64,000 nt of DNA from Heterodera schachtii (GCA_023374025.1 SIJG01000058.1:862903-926902); one strand, 5' to 3'; shown: positions 1 through 11,950, counted from the first letter of the stretch. Notes: generated from the letters alone by a model not told the origin. Numbers and translations are program-made.

Positions 1-690
1 AATGTTTTTTCGTATAAACAGATTAATACCGAAGTTTTAATACATTCTTTTGATTTAGAAATTTTATTTTAAGGTTTAATTTTCGTCTTCTGCTAAATTA
101 TCCACTTTGTCTTTTTCTTGAGGAATTTTGGTAATTAAAATTTTGTTTATTTAAAATTAAATATTATTATATAATTGATTTATTGTTTATGTGTTTAAAT
201 AACCCCGGCAAAATTTTGAATTTTTCTTTGTTTATTTTGTGGAATTTGGAGCGAATTTTGTTGGTCCTTTATATTATACAGATATTTTTAATTGAAATCA
301 ACGGTCTATTGTATGTTTTTAGCTTATTTTGTTGTAATAAATATAAACAATTTATTGAACAAATTTAATCACTTTCAGCAATTTCCTGCGCTAAATGTCA
401 AAACAATATATAAATTGACGAAATGCTTTTCACCGCATTATTATTTTAAAATTTTTTGTTTTTTTTTTTGCATTTTCAATTTTATTCCAACTTGTTGTAA
501 GTTATTTCTTTTTTGTTTTATATGCGTCATTAGTTTATTTAGAATTTTATAATTCTAGTTTAATTCACAATTAATCATTTAATGTTGTGTTTCTAATATT
601 ATTTTATGTTTTGATAAGTTCATTCTTTTGTTCGTCTTAATAAATAATCAGGCCATCTTGAAATTGATAAATCTAATCCATTATAGTTTT
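1..690. other. AT-rich noncoding DNA
   Basis: T-rich low-complexity sequence with no credible gene. The two overlapping open frames (183-368 and 292-552) are runs of Phe, Leu, Ile, Asn and Lys, as expected from T-rich DNA. They have no domain, no consistent splice signals and no composition change at their ends. I see nothing else here. Confidence 0.7.
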
Positions 691-1630
691 TCAAGTTTTT
701 ATAGCTATTAGCTAACCCAAAATAATTTTAAATTTTTAAAAACCAAATTTATTTTATTCATAATTATGTATGTATAAAATTAAGGTTAGATAATATCATG
801 TTCATTATCATTAGATATTTTTATCATTTCTTCTGTTCATTTATTAATAGGTGGATTATTGATAGTCATATTTTATATTTAATTATTAATTATCGATGAT
901 AATTTTTACTTTTATTTGTCAGTTCAAATCAAAATGCTTTCTAGTTTGTTGATACATTCATTTTTACTTAGATCTTTTTTCATTATATAATTTTCCTTTT
1001 TGTCATTTGGGTTACGTATTTATTTATTAAAAAAGTATTTAATTTATAATAACTGTTTTCTTCTCGCAGTACTCTAATTAATTAATTATTTCTTATTGGT
1101 AGAGGCTTTGAGTTCATTTTAACATCAGCATAAAATAATTTATTTTTAATTTTTTTTCAAGTTTTATAGCTATTAGCTAACCCAAAATAATTTTAAATTT
1201 TTAAAAACCAAATTTATTTTATTCATAATTATGTATGTATAAAATTAAAGTTAGATAATATCATGTTCATTATCATTAGATATTTTTATCATTTTCTTCT
1301 GTTCATTTATTAATAGGTGGATTATTGATAGTCATATTTTATATTTAATTATTAATTATCTATGATAATTTTTACTTTTATTTTGTCAGTTCAAATCAAA
1401 TGCTTTCTAGTTTGTTGATACATTCATTTCTTACTTAGATCTTTTTTTCATTATATAATTTTTCCTTTTTTGTCATTTGGTTACGTATTTATTTATTAAA
1501 AAAGTATTTAATTTATAATAACTGTTTTCTTCTCGCAGTACTCTAATTAATTAATTATTTTCTTATTGGTAGAGGCTTTGATTTCATTTTTAACATCAGC
1601 ATAAAATAATTTATTTTTTAATTTTTTTTT
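691..1630. repeat. Tandem direct duplication, about 466-bp unit, two copies
   Basis: Two adjacent copies, about 691-1156 and 1157-1630. Both begin TCAAGTTTT.ATAGCTATTAG and run through the same landmarks: TAGGTGGATTATTGATAG, TTCTCGCAGTACTC, TTGGTAGAGGCTTTGA and AACATCAGCATAAAATAA. Nearly all differences are single-base length changes in homopolymers plus a few substitutions, so the duplication is recent or has been homogenised. A diverged piece of the same unit (attagctaac, then TTTAAATTTT and catatttatttt) appears near 4195-4260, so the unit is also dispersed. No gene is contained in it. Confidence 0.93.
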
Positions 1631-2084
1631 AATCAATTAAATATTTTGGAATTAATAAATGGTTTTTATTGTTATTTTTTTGAGATTGAATAATATTTTT
1701 ATTTTATTGGTTTTTTTTTTTGAGATTGAATAAATTTTTTTTTTATTTTTTACTTGTAAATAATACAGTTTTAATTATTAGCAAAAAAAAATTAACAAAT
1801 TTATCATATTGAAGGAAAATCCAAAGTATAGTCAAGCTACATATTAAAAATTCTTTAGAATTTGATTTGTAATTTTAAAAACGTCTAAGTTTTTATGAAA
1901 AATATTATTTCTTAATTTTGTTAGTTTTTTCATGCTTTTTGTATTCATTGATCGTTTCAGTGAATCATTTCAAATATTTTTTATTTTACATTTTTTGTGC
2001 CAATTCATGTAGATTTTCCTCATTAAACATGTTTCAGTGGGAGATCGCACTGGATTTCGATCCCGAATCTTAATGCTTCCGTGA

Positions 2085-2463
2085 TTTAAAGGAATATTTT
2101 TATTTTATTTTTAGATTTTTGTAAAAAATTTAAATCTAATATTTTATCATATTAATTAATAAAATTTCACGCCATATTGATGAAGCTGGGTGCAAAAAAG
2201 TTTGATCGTTTCTTTTGTAACGAAACATTTTCTTGTTTATATATAACTATAATAAGATGAAGGGGAATATATTATTTTGTATTATTTTGATTATATGTAC
2301 CTTTTACATTTTTATCTTTTGCTTTAATTTCTAACTCATTTAATGTAATTATTTTTGATTTTTAAATTATCTAATTTGGAATTAATTAGTATTATTTCTT
2401 GTCCATTACGAGACGTCCAAGGCGTGCATCCCGTTCAATATATTTTTGTTATAATTTATATGA
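2085..2463. repeat. Dispersed repeat R1, copy 1
   Basis: Starts at TTTAAAGGAATATTTTTA and ends in ATAATTTATATGA. It shares, in the same order as the copy at 3625-4160: TATTAATTAATAAAATTTC followed by ACGCCA; a TTTTGCTTTAATTTC stretch; and a GC-containing core, TCCATTACGA then GACGTCC and CGTGCATC. The GC-containing cores survive well while the AT spacers drift. Open frames across it are short and are not kept between copies. No function is recognised. Confidence 0.85.
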
Positions 2464-3048
2464 CAATGATTTAAATTTATATAGTTTTTTAAATTTTTAA
2501 ATCTTTATTTCTTGTTATTTAAATTGTTACTTTTTCAATTTTTAAGCACCTTTTGTCAAATCTGTTATTTACTTATTATAAATGAAACTATTTATTTTCT
2601 TCATTGAAATTTTTAAATGCATGTGAAGGGTAATTCTTATGTTTGTTTAATTTTTATCAATCTTAACTACTGATCACTTTTTTTCAAATTATTATATTGG
2701 AAATATGAAATGAAAATATTTGGTTTTCTGGTTAATTCATATATATATATATTTGATTATTCATTAATCATAATTATTTTTCCATCTCTATTAAAATATT
2801 AACATCTTTTCTGAAAATTTTTTGTTAATAAATTTTTAATAAACAAAAATTTTAAATTAAATTTTTTTTCAAATTGTGAAAAAAATTCTTTCCATATGTA
2901 GTATTTTATTTATATCTTTTTTAATAATATATTTCTTCTATCGGTCGTCGAATTGTAAACCTAAAATTACAAGTTCACTAAAACAATTTTGATAATTATA
3001 TAAGAATGTTAAATATTTAAAAAATCTGGCATTAGAACGGATTTTTAA

Positions 3049-3170
3049 GTGCTAAAAATCCTGAAAATGTAATAAAATTATTACATTTATGTGCTAAAAA
3101 TGCGGAATATGTACAAAAATATGTGCTCAAAATTGGAAAAATAAATTATGTTTATGGGTAAAAATGAACG
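3049..3170 (+). repeat. Quasi-tandem GTGCTAAAAA repeat cluster
   Basis: The motif GTGCTAAAAA recurs at roughly 20 to 45-base spacing, with linking words such as ATTACATTTAT and GGAATATGT. A second cluster with the same motif and the same ATTACATTTAT link lies at 54815-54945. It looks like the remains of a dispersed simple repeat. No coding potential. Confidence 0.6.
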
Positions 3171-3624
3171 ATTGAGTGGTTATCAATTCTCATCAATTTA
3201 TATGTTTTTGTATTGCTATAGACCAGAAATTGTTTATTTATTTTAAATATAGTAAGGTTGTATAATCCAAGTAATAAATAAGAATTATTTTGTTCAACTT
3301 AATATGATTGATATTTCTATACAAATTTCACATGAACATAAATTGAAATTTAAATTATTTTTATTAAATTAATAGATATTTTCATATAAAAAAATTGTAT
3401 GTAATATTCTTCAATTGCATAGAAACAACAGTAATTTATGATGTTCCTTGTTTCATATTAAATCAAATATAATTTATTATAATATTATAATTTAGTTGTT
3501 GTATTCTTTTGTAATTCAACGAGCTCCCTCGCCTTCCGCGCAGCTGAATCGAAGATCTTTTACATTTCACTGCTAACAACAAATAAATGTTAAGCTATTT
3601 ATATATCATATTTTTATGTTCATT

Positions 3625-4160
3625 TTTAAAGGAATATTTTTATTTTATTTTTAGATTTTCATAAAAATTATAAATGGAACGTTTTATCATATTAATTAAT
3701 AAAATTTCACGCCAAAATGCTCTATAGCGTGTAAAAAAATTGGATGGTTTCTTTTGTATTAGTATTATGTAAATTAATATGTATAAGTTTCTTCATGTAA
3801 AAGTTAGGCGTGTCTCATTTTCTCTGCATCACAATTCAATTTTCTCTCTTTGCAAGATTTTTGTTTATATAGAAGTATGATAATAATTAGAAGCATATAT
3901 TATTGGGTATTTTGGTTACAAGATTTTTTGTTTATATAGAAGTATGAAAATAATTAGAAGCATATATTATTGGGTATTTTGGTTACATGCACTTTTGATC
4001 ATTTTCATCTTTTGCTTTAATTTCGAACTCATTCAATGTAATTATTTTTGATTGTTAATTGATCTAGTTTGGAAGCAATTAGTATTATTTCTTCTCCATT
4101 ACGAAACGTCCTAGCCGTGCATGCATCCGCTCAATATATTTTTTGCTATAATTTATATGA
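3625..4160. repeat. Dispersed repeat R1, copy 2, with internal 66-bp tandem duplication
   Basis: Diverged copy of 2085-2463, about 1540 bp downstream, in the same orientation. It is longer because of an insertion around 3760-3860 and an internal tandem duplication: 3854-3919 and 3920-3986 share a 66-base unit containing TTTATATAGAAGTATGA and TATTGGGTATTTTGG. The core TCCATTACGA / ACGTCC / CGTGCATG is kept. Confidence 0.85.
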
Positions 4161-5957
4161 AATTGAGTTAATTTTTTATTGTTATTTTAATTCATATTAG
4201 CTAACTTAAAATCACTTTAAATTTTGAAATAAAGCATATTTATTTTCTTCATAAATATGTATAAATATTGTCTTAAAAACAAGATTTCGCTAAATATTAT
4301 ATATTTTTGATATTTTGGTTTTGTTACCAATTATAATAATCATTGTGATTTAAATTCATAAAACATACTTTTTTTTTATTTATTCACGTATATAATTATT
4401 ATTTTTATTTTGTATTAATTAAAGAAAACTTTAATTATTTGAAATCTTTTTTATTTTGCATACCGTCAACTTTTTTATCTTGGGATTTTTCTTTCCTTTT
4501 AAAAAATATATAATTCTTTTATACCAATGTTAATTAATTTTTTGCGTCATGAATTGCTAATAATTTATTTATTTTTATTACTTGCTTACAAAAATATTTT
4601 AAACATAATAATTATTTATTTCCTATTGACTAATTTACATTGTAAAAATACAATAATGTTTAAGTGATATTGCAATTAGCGTTTTTAACTTGCCTTCCAT
4701 GTAAACTTTGGACCATTTTAAGTCACTTTATAATTAAGCTGAAATTTTTTCTCTTCTAAATCTCGACGCCTTAGTCTGTTGCGTCTTTGTTTCGGGGCAC
4801 TAATTTTAGATTATTTTTTGTTTTTAAGATAGATAAAAAATAATTGATATTTTTTATTCCTTTATTTTAGTAATTAGTTTTTAATTAACTTTTTTTATTC
4901 AATATTTTTAAACATACTCTTTATTTAATGTTATTAACAGTTATTTTTTAAATAATAATTTTCAAGGGTAATCAATTATATTAGTTTTGCAAATATTCAG
5001 GAGATGAAAGCAATTCGAATATTATTATTTTTTAAATTTATGTATTTTTAATCTCGTTTTGATCAATTCTATATGTAATATTTATTTTTTTGCAAATTAT
5101 AAGAAGGTAAAGATTAATTATATACAACTTATTTTTAAAGAATACTCACACGGTTTTATTATCTAAAATTTTATAAAATATTTTATTAAATCGCGTTATT
5201 AAGTATTTTGAAAGGGACATAATGAACTGGGAGAAAAGAAATGAGAAAGGTAAAGAGAGAAAATAGATTTAAAAAATTAACCGGTTGTAGTTTTTCAGAT
5301 TAGTAAGTACCGGTTAAAAATTTACTTAAATTTATAACGGAAAAAATAAACATTAATTTTCAAAAAAAATGCAATTTACGTTTATAATTAATTATATACA
5401 ATATTTATGATAAAAAGAAATAAAAAATAAAAAACACATATAATTAATTATTGTATTAATTTGTTAATTTTTTCATAACAACTATAAATGATTGTATAAT
5501 TAATATACTGTTATCCTTTGCTTGCACACAGAAATGTTTATTATGCAATATAAAAATCATTAGTAATGAATCAAAAGCCAATTTTCGCAAAACAGAGGGT
5601 TTTGACAAATAGATGATTGAAGTCAATAATTTAAGAAAAATGAATGTAATAAAAAATAGTTTAAAATGAAATAAACCATTTATTCAAAAAGAAAAATAAA
5701 TTTAAATATGTTCAAATTTAATTTTTTATCAAATTTAATTATTTGTTATTTTTACACTATCATTCAGCTTGTACTATTTACAGAATAAATATCAAATATA
5801 TTTAGTTTTAAGCTATTAATTTTTTAATTATAAATTATTTAATTCTTTTAATCTCGTTTTTGTTTTTCAGTAAAGCATTTCTTGTATTTGTCTTTCTTCA
5901 GTTTAATTTTAAATCTTGTATTTCCTTTTTTCCCGTGTGGATAACAAGGTTTTTGAT
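4161..5957. other. AT-rich noncoding DNA with a few short islands
   Basis: Mostly A/T tracts. One island of ordinary composition lies near 4755-4800 (contains TCGACGCCTTAGTC and TTTCGGGGCAC). An A/G-rich patch near 5215-5275 is followed by A-rich sequence to about 5720. No open frame is long enough or balanced enough to call, and I see no RNA gene. Confidence 0.6.
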
Positions 5958-6189
5958 CAGGGTTCGCAGATGAAAATTTTCAAAAGCCTCATTTGGCAGG
6001 CAAAAAAGCCTCATTTTTATAAAATTTATTCAAGACACGCTTAAAATGTTCAAATATTATCTTTTTGATTGTCAATGATCAATTTGAGCAATTTTTTGTT
6101 CGAAATTAAGCATTTTGTGAAATTCTGAGCGTGAAAAATCGAAGTTGTTTTTTTGCGGTTTCCAAAAAACTTTTGGGGAACAAGAGGGG

Positions 6190-6215
6190 CCGGCGGTGCC
6201 GATAGGCGCCGCCGG
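6190..6215. repeat. Perfect GC hairpin inside the hAT-type element
   Basis: An 11-bp stem, CCGGCGGTGCC paired with GGCGCCGCCGG (one T-G wobble), with the loop GATA. Related copies are at 6323-6348, 23091-23116 (reverse), 24856-24880 (reverse) and 61128-61155. It is conspicuous in DNA that is otherwise almost free of G and C. Confidence 0.85.
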
Positions 6216-6322
6216 GAAAAATTTTGTAATTTTTAATGTGATTTGTTAACAGATATGTCCACAAAAATGGCCAAAATTACGATTTTCAGCAAATTTTTGA
6301 GAAAATAAAGGATTTTTAGGGT

Positions 6323-6348
6323 CCGGCGTTGCCGATAGGCGCATCCGG
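6323..6348. repeat. Second, imperfect copy of the GC hairpin
   Basis: CCGGCGTTGCC, loop GATA, then GGCGCATCCGG. The central pairs are mismatched, while the outer and loop-closing pairs are kept. It lies about 130 bp after the perfect copy, in the same element and orientation, and looks like an older internal duplicate. Confidence 0.75.
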
Positions 6349-6706
6349 TGGAAAATTAGAATTTTGACCTTATTTTAAGCAGACTTTCATTAAAAAAATT
6401 CTTAATTTTGTGGATTTTCGGAAAAAATTGGTTATTTTCTGGTTTTTATGAAAAATTATCAAAATTAATAGTAAAATTTAAAAAATTATGACGGTTTTCT
6501 CCAAAAGCCTCAAAAAATTTCTCAAAAAACCACAAAAAGCCTCAAAGCCTCATTTTGAAAATTTAGCCTCATTGACCTATAAAAAATCACAAAATGAGGC
6601 TAAGCCTCAGATCTGCGAACTCTGTTTTTGATTAAAGCAATTTACTATTTTTCCATTTTCTTGTGCCATGGAGTTAATTCTCTCGTTCTTTTTATAGATT
6701 TTTTCC

Positions 6707-7513
6707 GTGCTGGGTCGTTTCCTAAAAACCGCCACCATGGGCGTTTCTTAAATCCGCCAGGGCGTTTCCTAAAAACCGCCATGAGGTAGGAAAACAAAAA
6801 AATGTATGACATAAAAATTCGTAACTTGGTCCATTTTGAACCAAATTAATAATTCTTGGTATCAATCAATAGCTTGTCTATCAAATATTAATTTAGAAAA
6901 TTATTATAAGAAATTATAAAAAAGTTATGATCCAAAATTTTCAATAAGTTCTGAGTCAAATTATTTTACCAGAACTTTTTTAAAACTCGATGAAATTTTT
7001 TGAAATTTTAACCCAGATATAAATTCATTTCGGCTTAATTGCATTTTAATGACTTGAAAAATTTAAATGTTTATAATTACATTTGCATGACCATGGCAAA
7101 AAACATAGCCTGTTCAATGCTTTATAACTTTTTTTCAGAAGCAATTAGATTAAATTTTCTTTTTATAATTTTAAGTCCACTAACTAATCTATTTATCTTT
7201 GAAATTTCAAAAAATTTCATTGTGTTTTAAAAAAAGTTATGGACAAAAAATTCCGACAAAAGATTTTGTGCAATTTAATAACAATAACTTTTTTTGAACA
7301 AATTAAAAAATTTTTGAAAATTAATATTTTATAGAGAACACCTTGAGCTATTGAATGATACCATGATATTTTAATTTCGTTGAAAATGAACAAAGTTATG
7401 AATTTATATATTATACATTTTTTGTTTTCCTACCAGATGGCGGTTTTTAGGAAACGCCAATTTGGCGGTTTTTAGGAAACGCCTAATGTGGCGGTTTTTA
7501 GGAAACCTAGCAC
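6707..7513. mobile_element. Fold-back element with long inverted arms and three subterminal repeats
   Basis: Each end carries three close copies of a 20-base word reading GGCGTTTCCTAAAAACCGCC on the left (about 6716-6782) and its reverse complement on the right (about 7437-7500). Inside these, both arms continue with TAGGAAAACAAAAAA and then a diverged inverted repeat of more than 70 bp: GGTATCAATCAATAGCTTG on the left pairs with AGCTATTGAATGATACC on the right. Outermost bases are GTGCTGGG and, inverted, GTGCTAGG. I could not identify a clear target duplication. There is no transposase frame. The same core occurs at 55247-55545. Confidence 0.85.
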
Positions 7514-10500
7514 CATTTTGAGCATAACTTTAATGCATTTTTAAATTTATAATATTTAAATTATTTCATTCATTATTGCGCTGATACGTATGTCAGGTTT
7601 CTATTTCAGAGCGAATTGCTTTTATAAGTGATTATACATTTTAATTTTTATAGATTTAAAAAATTATTTGAATCTCATATAATTGACTATAAATAGAATA
7701 GCCTTCAATTAGTCAATATTCATTACTTTAATTTAATTCTATAATGAAAAAATCATCTAAAATTTTTTGACTTTTTAATTTTTTTAAATATTTTTCTGTT
7801 GAATTTATGTAAAGCACATGTCGTTTAATTTATGAATAATTTCATTTAAAAAATCTTAGAATCCCACCAATGCCATCAATATGGGTTTCTCTCGAGGATT
7901 CGATTTTTTTCACTATAGCTTCGTACCGAAGTTGTTTATTTACAAACATTGTCGTTTGGTTCCAGTCACATATCAAAAATAAATTTTTTTTTAAATTTTG
8001 TTTTGAAAATTATAATTTTAAATGTTTATTTATTAATGACAGATATATATTTAATTTTGTTATTTATTCCTTTTCTCGGCATTCCGCAAAAGCTGCTGCT
8101 GTCAACATGGCAGTCATTTCACTTCCGCAATTTAAGGAATATTATTTTAATTTAATTGAATTTTGAAAAACTTTCAATAATTGCTTATTTTTTTTTTCTA
8201 AATTTTTTAAGAAATATAGAAATTTTCACAGTATCTGATAATTCTTTCTTTAGGTTTTTTCCTTTTTCAAAATTTTTACTTTGGCATGATTTTTCATGAG
8301 TTTGTTAAGGACAACTAATTTTTGGAAACTTGGAATTGTATTTTAAATGATTTCTTATAAATATTTTTTCAATTTATTCTATAATTATTTTTAATTCTAG
8401 TTTAGCAAATTATAATTATTTTTCATTACAGTTTTTTAAATTATTAGTTATTTATTGGAATAAGTTTATATTTTTAAAACTATTATAGTATTTCATTGTT
8501 TATTTAATTAAAATGTTATATTTCCATTGCAAAGGTCGGTTGTGTATTCTTTCGTCGGTATGTTGTATATTATTTATTTTCTGTTCTTATACATCAGGTT
8601 TTATTTTATTTTTTTAAATCTATAATAATTTGAAATTATTTTCTCTATTGAATATACAAGTATTAAATGTTTGTTTTTCTTAATTTTGTATATGAATTGG
8701 TTGTTTTTACTATTTCAATTTTTAAATTCAATTACTTAAATTTACTAAGCTTTTTTTAAGCCTTTTTTTATTAAACCATTTATTATTATTATTATAAATA
8801 TTTATGAGTTGAAAAAGTTGTGTATGCATCGGTAGGAAAACGTCCAGAGCAACGAGCTGCACATGGAAGTGCTTCAGCCATGCCATGGATAAATGAACCT
8901 TAAATAAAATATTTCGGTATTTAAATCCTTTTCATTCAAATTTTTTGGTGTAGCAAAAATTATTTTTATGCAAAATTTTGATCATATTTTCGCAATAATT
9001 AAGCTTTAAAACTTTAAACTACATTTTGGCAAATATTTAAATCTTTTTAATTTTACATCCGCATTAATATTTAATATAATTATTCAATGTTTTCCATTTT
9101 TTCAGTCTTATTGATCACAGGAGTTCTTTATCTTTTAAATTTGTTATTTTTTCTATGAACTTTTTCTTGATACGTTAGACAATTTATTAGATTTGAGTAT
9201 TTTCAGTTAAATGACTTCTTCTCTTTATTTTATTTTATTTCATAAAATAAGTAAACATTTTTTTATATTTACTGTATCTTTCCGAAAAAATATTTTATTA
9301 CATTTATTGTCTTTATAAAAGCATAATTTTTAAAAAGTTGATTGTTTTTATTTATAAATTTTTTTATATTTTTTTATTTATAAATTATTGCTCATTATAT
9401 TCATTTAAGAAAAATTATGCTTTTATCAATTTTTTATTGTATTTACTTTTTAAACAATTTATAATTGTTGATTTATGAAATTATTAATCATCTACAAAAG
9501 GAAAATATGCGACTCCAAAAAAATATTCTAATTATTGTTTTATTATGCTTGCTGGTAAATAATTGCTCTTTTAAATGAATCTCATAAAGTGTAATATTTC
9601 CTTGGTCTTTCTTTATTTGCATTGCAGTTTTTTAATATCTCTATTTGCTTATATTATTATATTTAATTTTTTAAATTTAATTTTAATATTATTTTAGAGT
9701 TGTCTGAAGCTGCTAACCAACATGTTACTTGATGGCATACAGATAATGGTCTGGCATTGTAGACCGATTATTGGACTTTTTATTTGCTTTCAGTTTTGCC
9801 TTTCCTTTGCTTTATTTATAAATTAACAGATTTCTATAATTTAAATGCTTTATTATGTAAGCTTTAAAGAATTTCTGCCATTCCGCGCCGACAGTGCGGA
9901 AATTAAATTCTTGGTTTATTTAATTAATATTTTTCAAAATAAATTATTTAGATGAGTAATTAAAAAAAGTCCTAATACTTTGTTACATTTATTTGAATAT
10001 ATATTTTTCTCTATATTTTAATAAACGTTTTCTATTTTTTCCTTTAATCTTGGCATCTTACATTCTAAAAATTTTAATTTTTGATTTTATATTGTTGAAA
10101 AATGTTGAGTTTTCTTAAAATTAAAGTATTTTGCATACATTTTCCTTTATTTTAATTCTTATATTTTAAATTTAGTTTTCATTACTAATGTATTAAATCA
10201 TTTTATTTATATGCATTTATTCAATTTTTGATTATTTAGTTTGTGATTTTATTATAATTGTATTAAGCATTTAAACATGCAGTCGATATGCGGATAAAGC
10301 CATGGGAAAAGCCGTTCTGCGCCCGATGATCACGGCTCCGCTTTGAAGTTCCTCTTATTCCCCGATGTTGGGTGGGTGAATAATTATTTTTTTCGCTTAA
10401 ATTAAATAATTATTTCATTTTTAAGTATTAGATATAATTGATTTAGAGACGAACAATTATGATTTTTTCTTAAATATTGTAATATGTAAAAGTATTAATT

Positions 10501-11621
10501 AAGATTTACATTAAAATTTTTATTAACTTTTTTATATCAATCATATAAATTTTTTTGTAATTTTATTGCATTCATTCATTCATTGTTTATTTATTTGTTC
10601 ACTTGTATTATTTTAGTATGACTGATTAAATATTTAATAATATTTCTACTAAAAAATATTTAATAATGCTTTATAAATTAAAATATTATATTATTTCTCT
10701 TTCTTGCTAATTTCTAACTTCCATCTTTTTTATTTGTAATGTATGAAAATGTTTAACCTTTAATTTGTTTATTTATTTTTATATTACAAATACATATGAG
10801 TTTATAAAATTTTACAAATATATTATTTTCAATTATTTCTATTATTAGCCTTTATTACTTAGTTCGGATTCTTTGTTTTAATTAAATAAAATGGTAAATG
10901 TTTTAATCAAAAAAACGAACCGATTTTGAGACAAACCAATACGTTTTAATTTAATAATTATTTAAATTCAATCACCTCCTTGCTTTTACATCATTAAAAC
11001 CATTCATATTCGGATGAATTTTCAATTGAATAATCTTCATTCCTTGTGATTATGAAAATCTTCTCATTGGAATATACTAAAAGTAAGTTTAAATGTAAAT
11101 TTAAAAAATAAATAATATTTTTAATATATTTTGTACGCTTGCGCAGAGCCATTAATCATTTGATGTAACTGATAGCATATTTTTTAATTTATTTTTAAAA
11201 GTTTTGAAATTTCTTAATTAATACATATTTGCGTTTATTGTTTATGCTTTTTTCTCTGTATCAAATTTTATTTGTATATTTGAATTAATGTTTTCTATTT
11301 GTTAAATCGTTTTATATTATATCATTTTAATTAAAGTTAAATTAACAATATTAATTTAAATAAATTTTGCATTTTAATTTTTAATAAACTTTAAATGGAA
11401 TAATGACAACCTAAAATTTGTATATTTAAGCTTCACAATTTTGTTTAAAAAATAATTTATTTATAACTATTTTGTTTTCAGGAATATAATTATATAATCA
11501 TCATGGATTGAAATTAAGTCATTCATTTCTTGTTACGGCTGCAGATATCAGTTCATTTAATCATTCTCGAGTCAATCATTTCAAAGTAACATCTTGAAAC
11601 TTAAAAAATCTTTATTATTGA
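7514..11621. other. T-rich noncoding DNA with isolated islands of normal composition
   Basis: A/T tracts interrupted by short islands near 7866-7975, 8070-8145, 8530-8560, 8830-8895, 9700-9775, 9880-9905 and 10280-10380. Several read through without stops in one or more frames; 10300-10400 does so in more than one. However, none has a recognisable domain, a start, or convincing splice signals on both sides. They may be decayed gene or transposon fragments or short noncoding RNA loci. No call is made. Confidence 0.5.
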
Positions 11622-11644
11622 AATAAGAAATGGGCAAAATGTTA

Positions 11645-11715
11645 AACCTCGGGTGGGAATCGAACCCACTCATGCACCCTTTCCGTGGGCAGCTCTACCA
11701 TTAAGCTACCGAGGC
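11645..11715 (-). tRNA. tRNA-like gene, probable anticodon GGA, lacking T33
   Basis: Read on the minus strand it folds as a cloverleaf. Acceptor arms are GCCTCGG and CCGAGGT (7 pairs, first G-U). The D arm is GCTT-AATGGTA-GAGC. The anticodon arm is TGCCC and GGGTG around loop ACGGAAA. The T arm is GTGGG-TTCGATT-CCCAC, which is perfect. The internal promoter boxes (GGTTCGATTCC in particular) are strong. The predicted anticodon is GGA, but position 33 is C instead of the near-universal T, and there is no long variable arm as a Ser tRNA needs. It may therefore be a pseudogene or a tRNA-derived repeat instead of a working tRNA. No CCA is encoded, as usual in eukaryotes. Confidence 0.65.
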
Positions 11716-11897
11716 ACATCCGCCCTTTCTTTTATGGATCTTAACAACCCCCGCTTTCCGCGTTTTAACCGCCCAGTCAGCTTCTTCCTTACAGCTCCAT
11801 CCTCATCGGGACCGGTCCCTCGGTCCATTAACTAATTGCTGCTGGCGCGGTGGGGCAACCATCCGGTGCTACCAATAAGAAATGGGCAAAATGTTAA

Positions 11898-11950
11898 AAC
11901 CCACACATGCACCCTTTCCGTGGGCAGCTCTACCATTAAGCTACCGAGGC
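11898..11950 (-). pseudogene. Truncated copy of the tRNA-like gene
   Basis: Second-copy equivalent of 11645-11715. The 5' acceptor strand, D arm and anticodon arm are identical, but the 3' acceptor strand and most of the T arm are deleted, so no cloverleaf can form and the B box is lost. It lies in the same orientation, 252 bp from the first copy. Confidence 0.85.

Larger units (their letters stand above)
5958..6624. mobile_element. Non-autonomous hAT-type element (MITE) with 8-bp target duplication
   Basis: A 667-bp element. The left end reads CAGGGTTCGCAGAT and the right end, on the opposite strand, CAGAGTTCGCAGAT. It is flanked on both sides by the perfect 8-bp direct repeat TTTTTGAT (5950-5957 and 6625-6632). 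An 8-bp duplication with CAGRG-type ends is the signature of hAT transposons. There is no transposase frame, so it would depend on a transposase encoded elsewhere. Subterminal sequence is rich in AAGCCTCATTT repeats in opposite orientations at the two ends. The interior carries two copies of the GC hairpin described separately. A related left end lies at 60884. Confidence 0.9.

Noticed and set aside
2030..2080. tRNA-like sequence with GTTTCAGTGGGAGA and GGATTTCGATCCC
   Set aside because: It resembles A and B boxes but there is no room for an anticodon arm and no acceptor stem.
7870..8166. 98-residue frame across two islands
   Set aside because: The middle third is Phe/Asn/Lys low complexity; other frames are equally open over the islands; no known domain.
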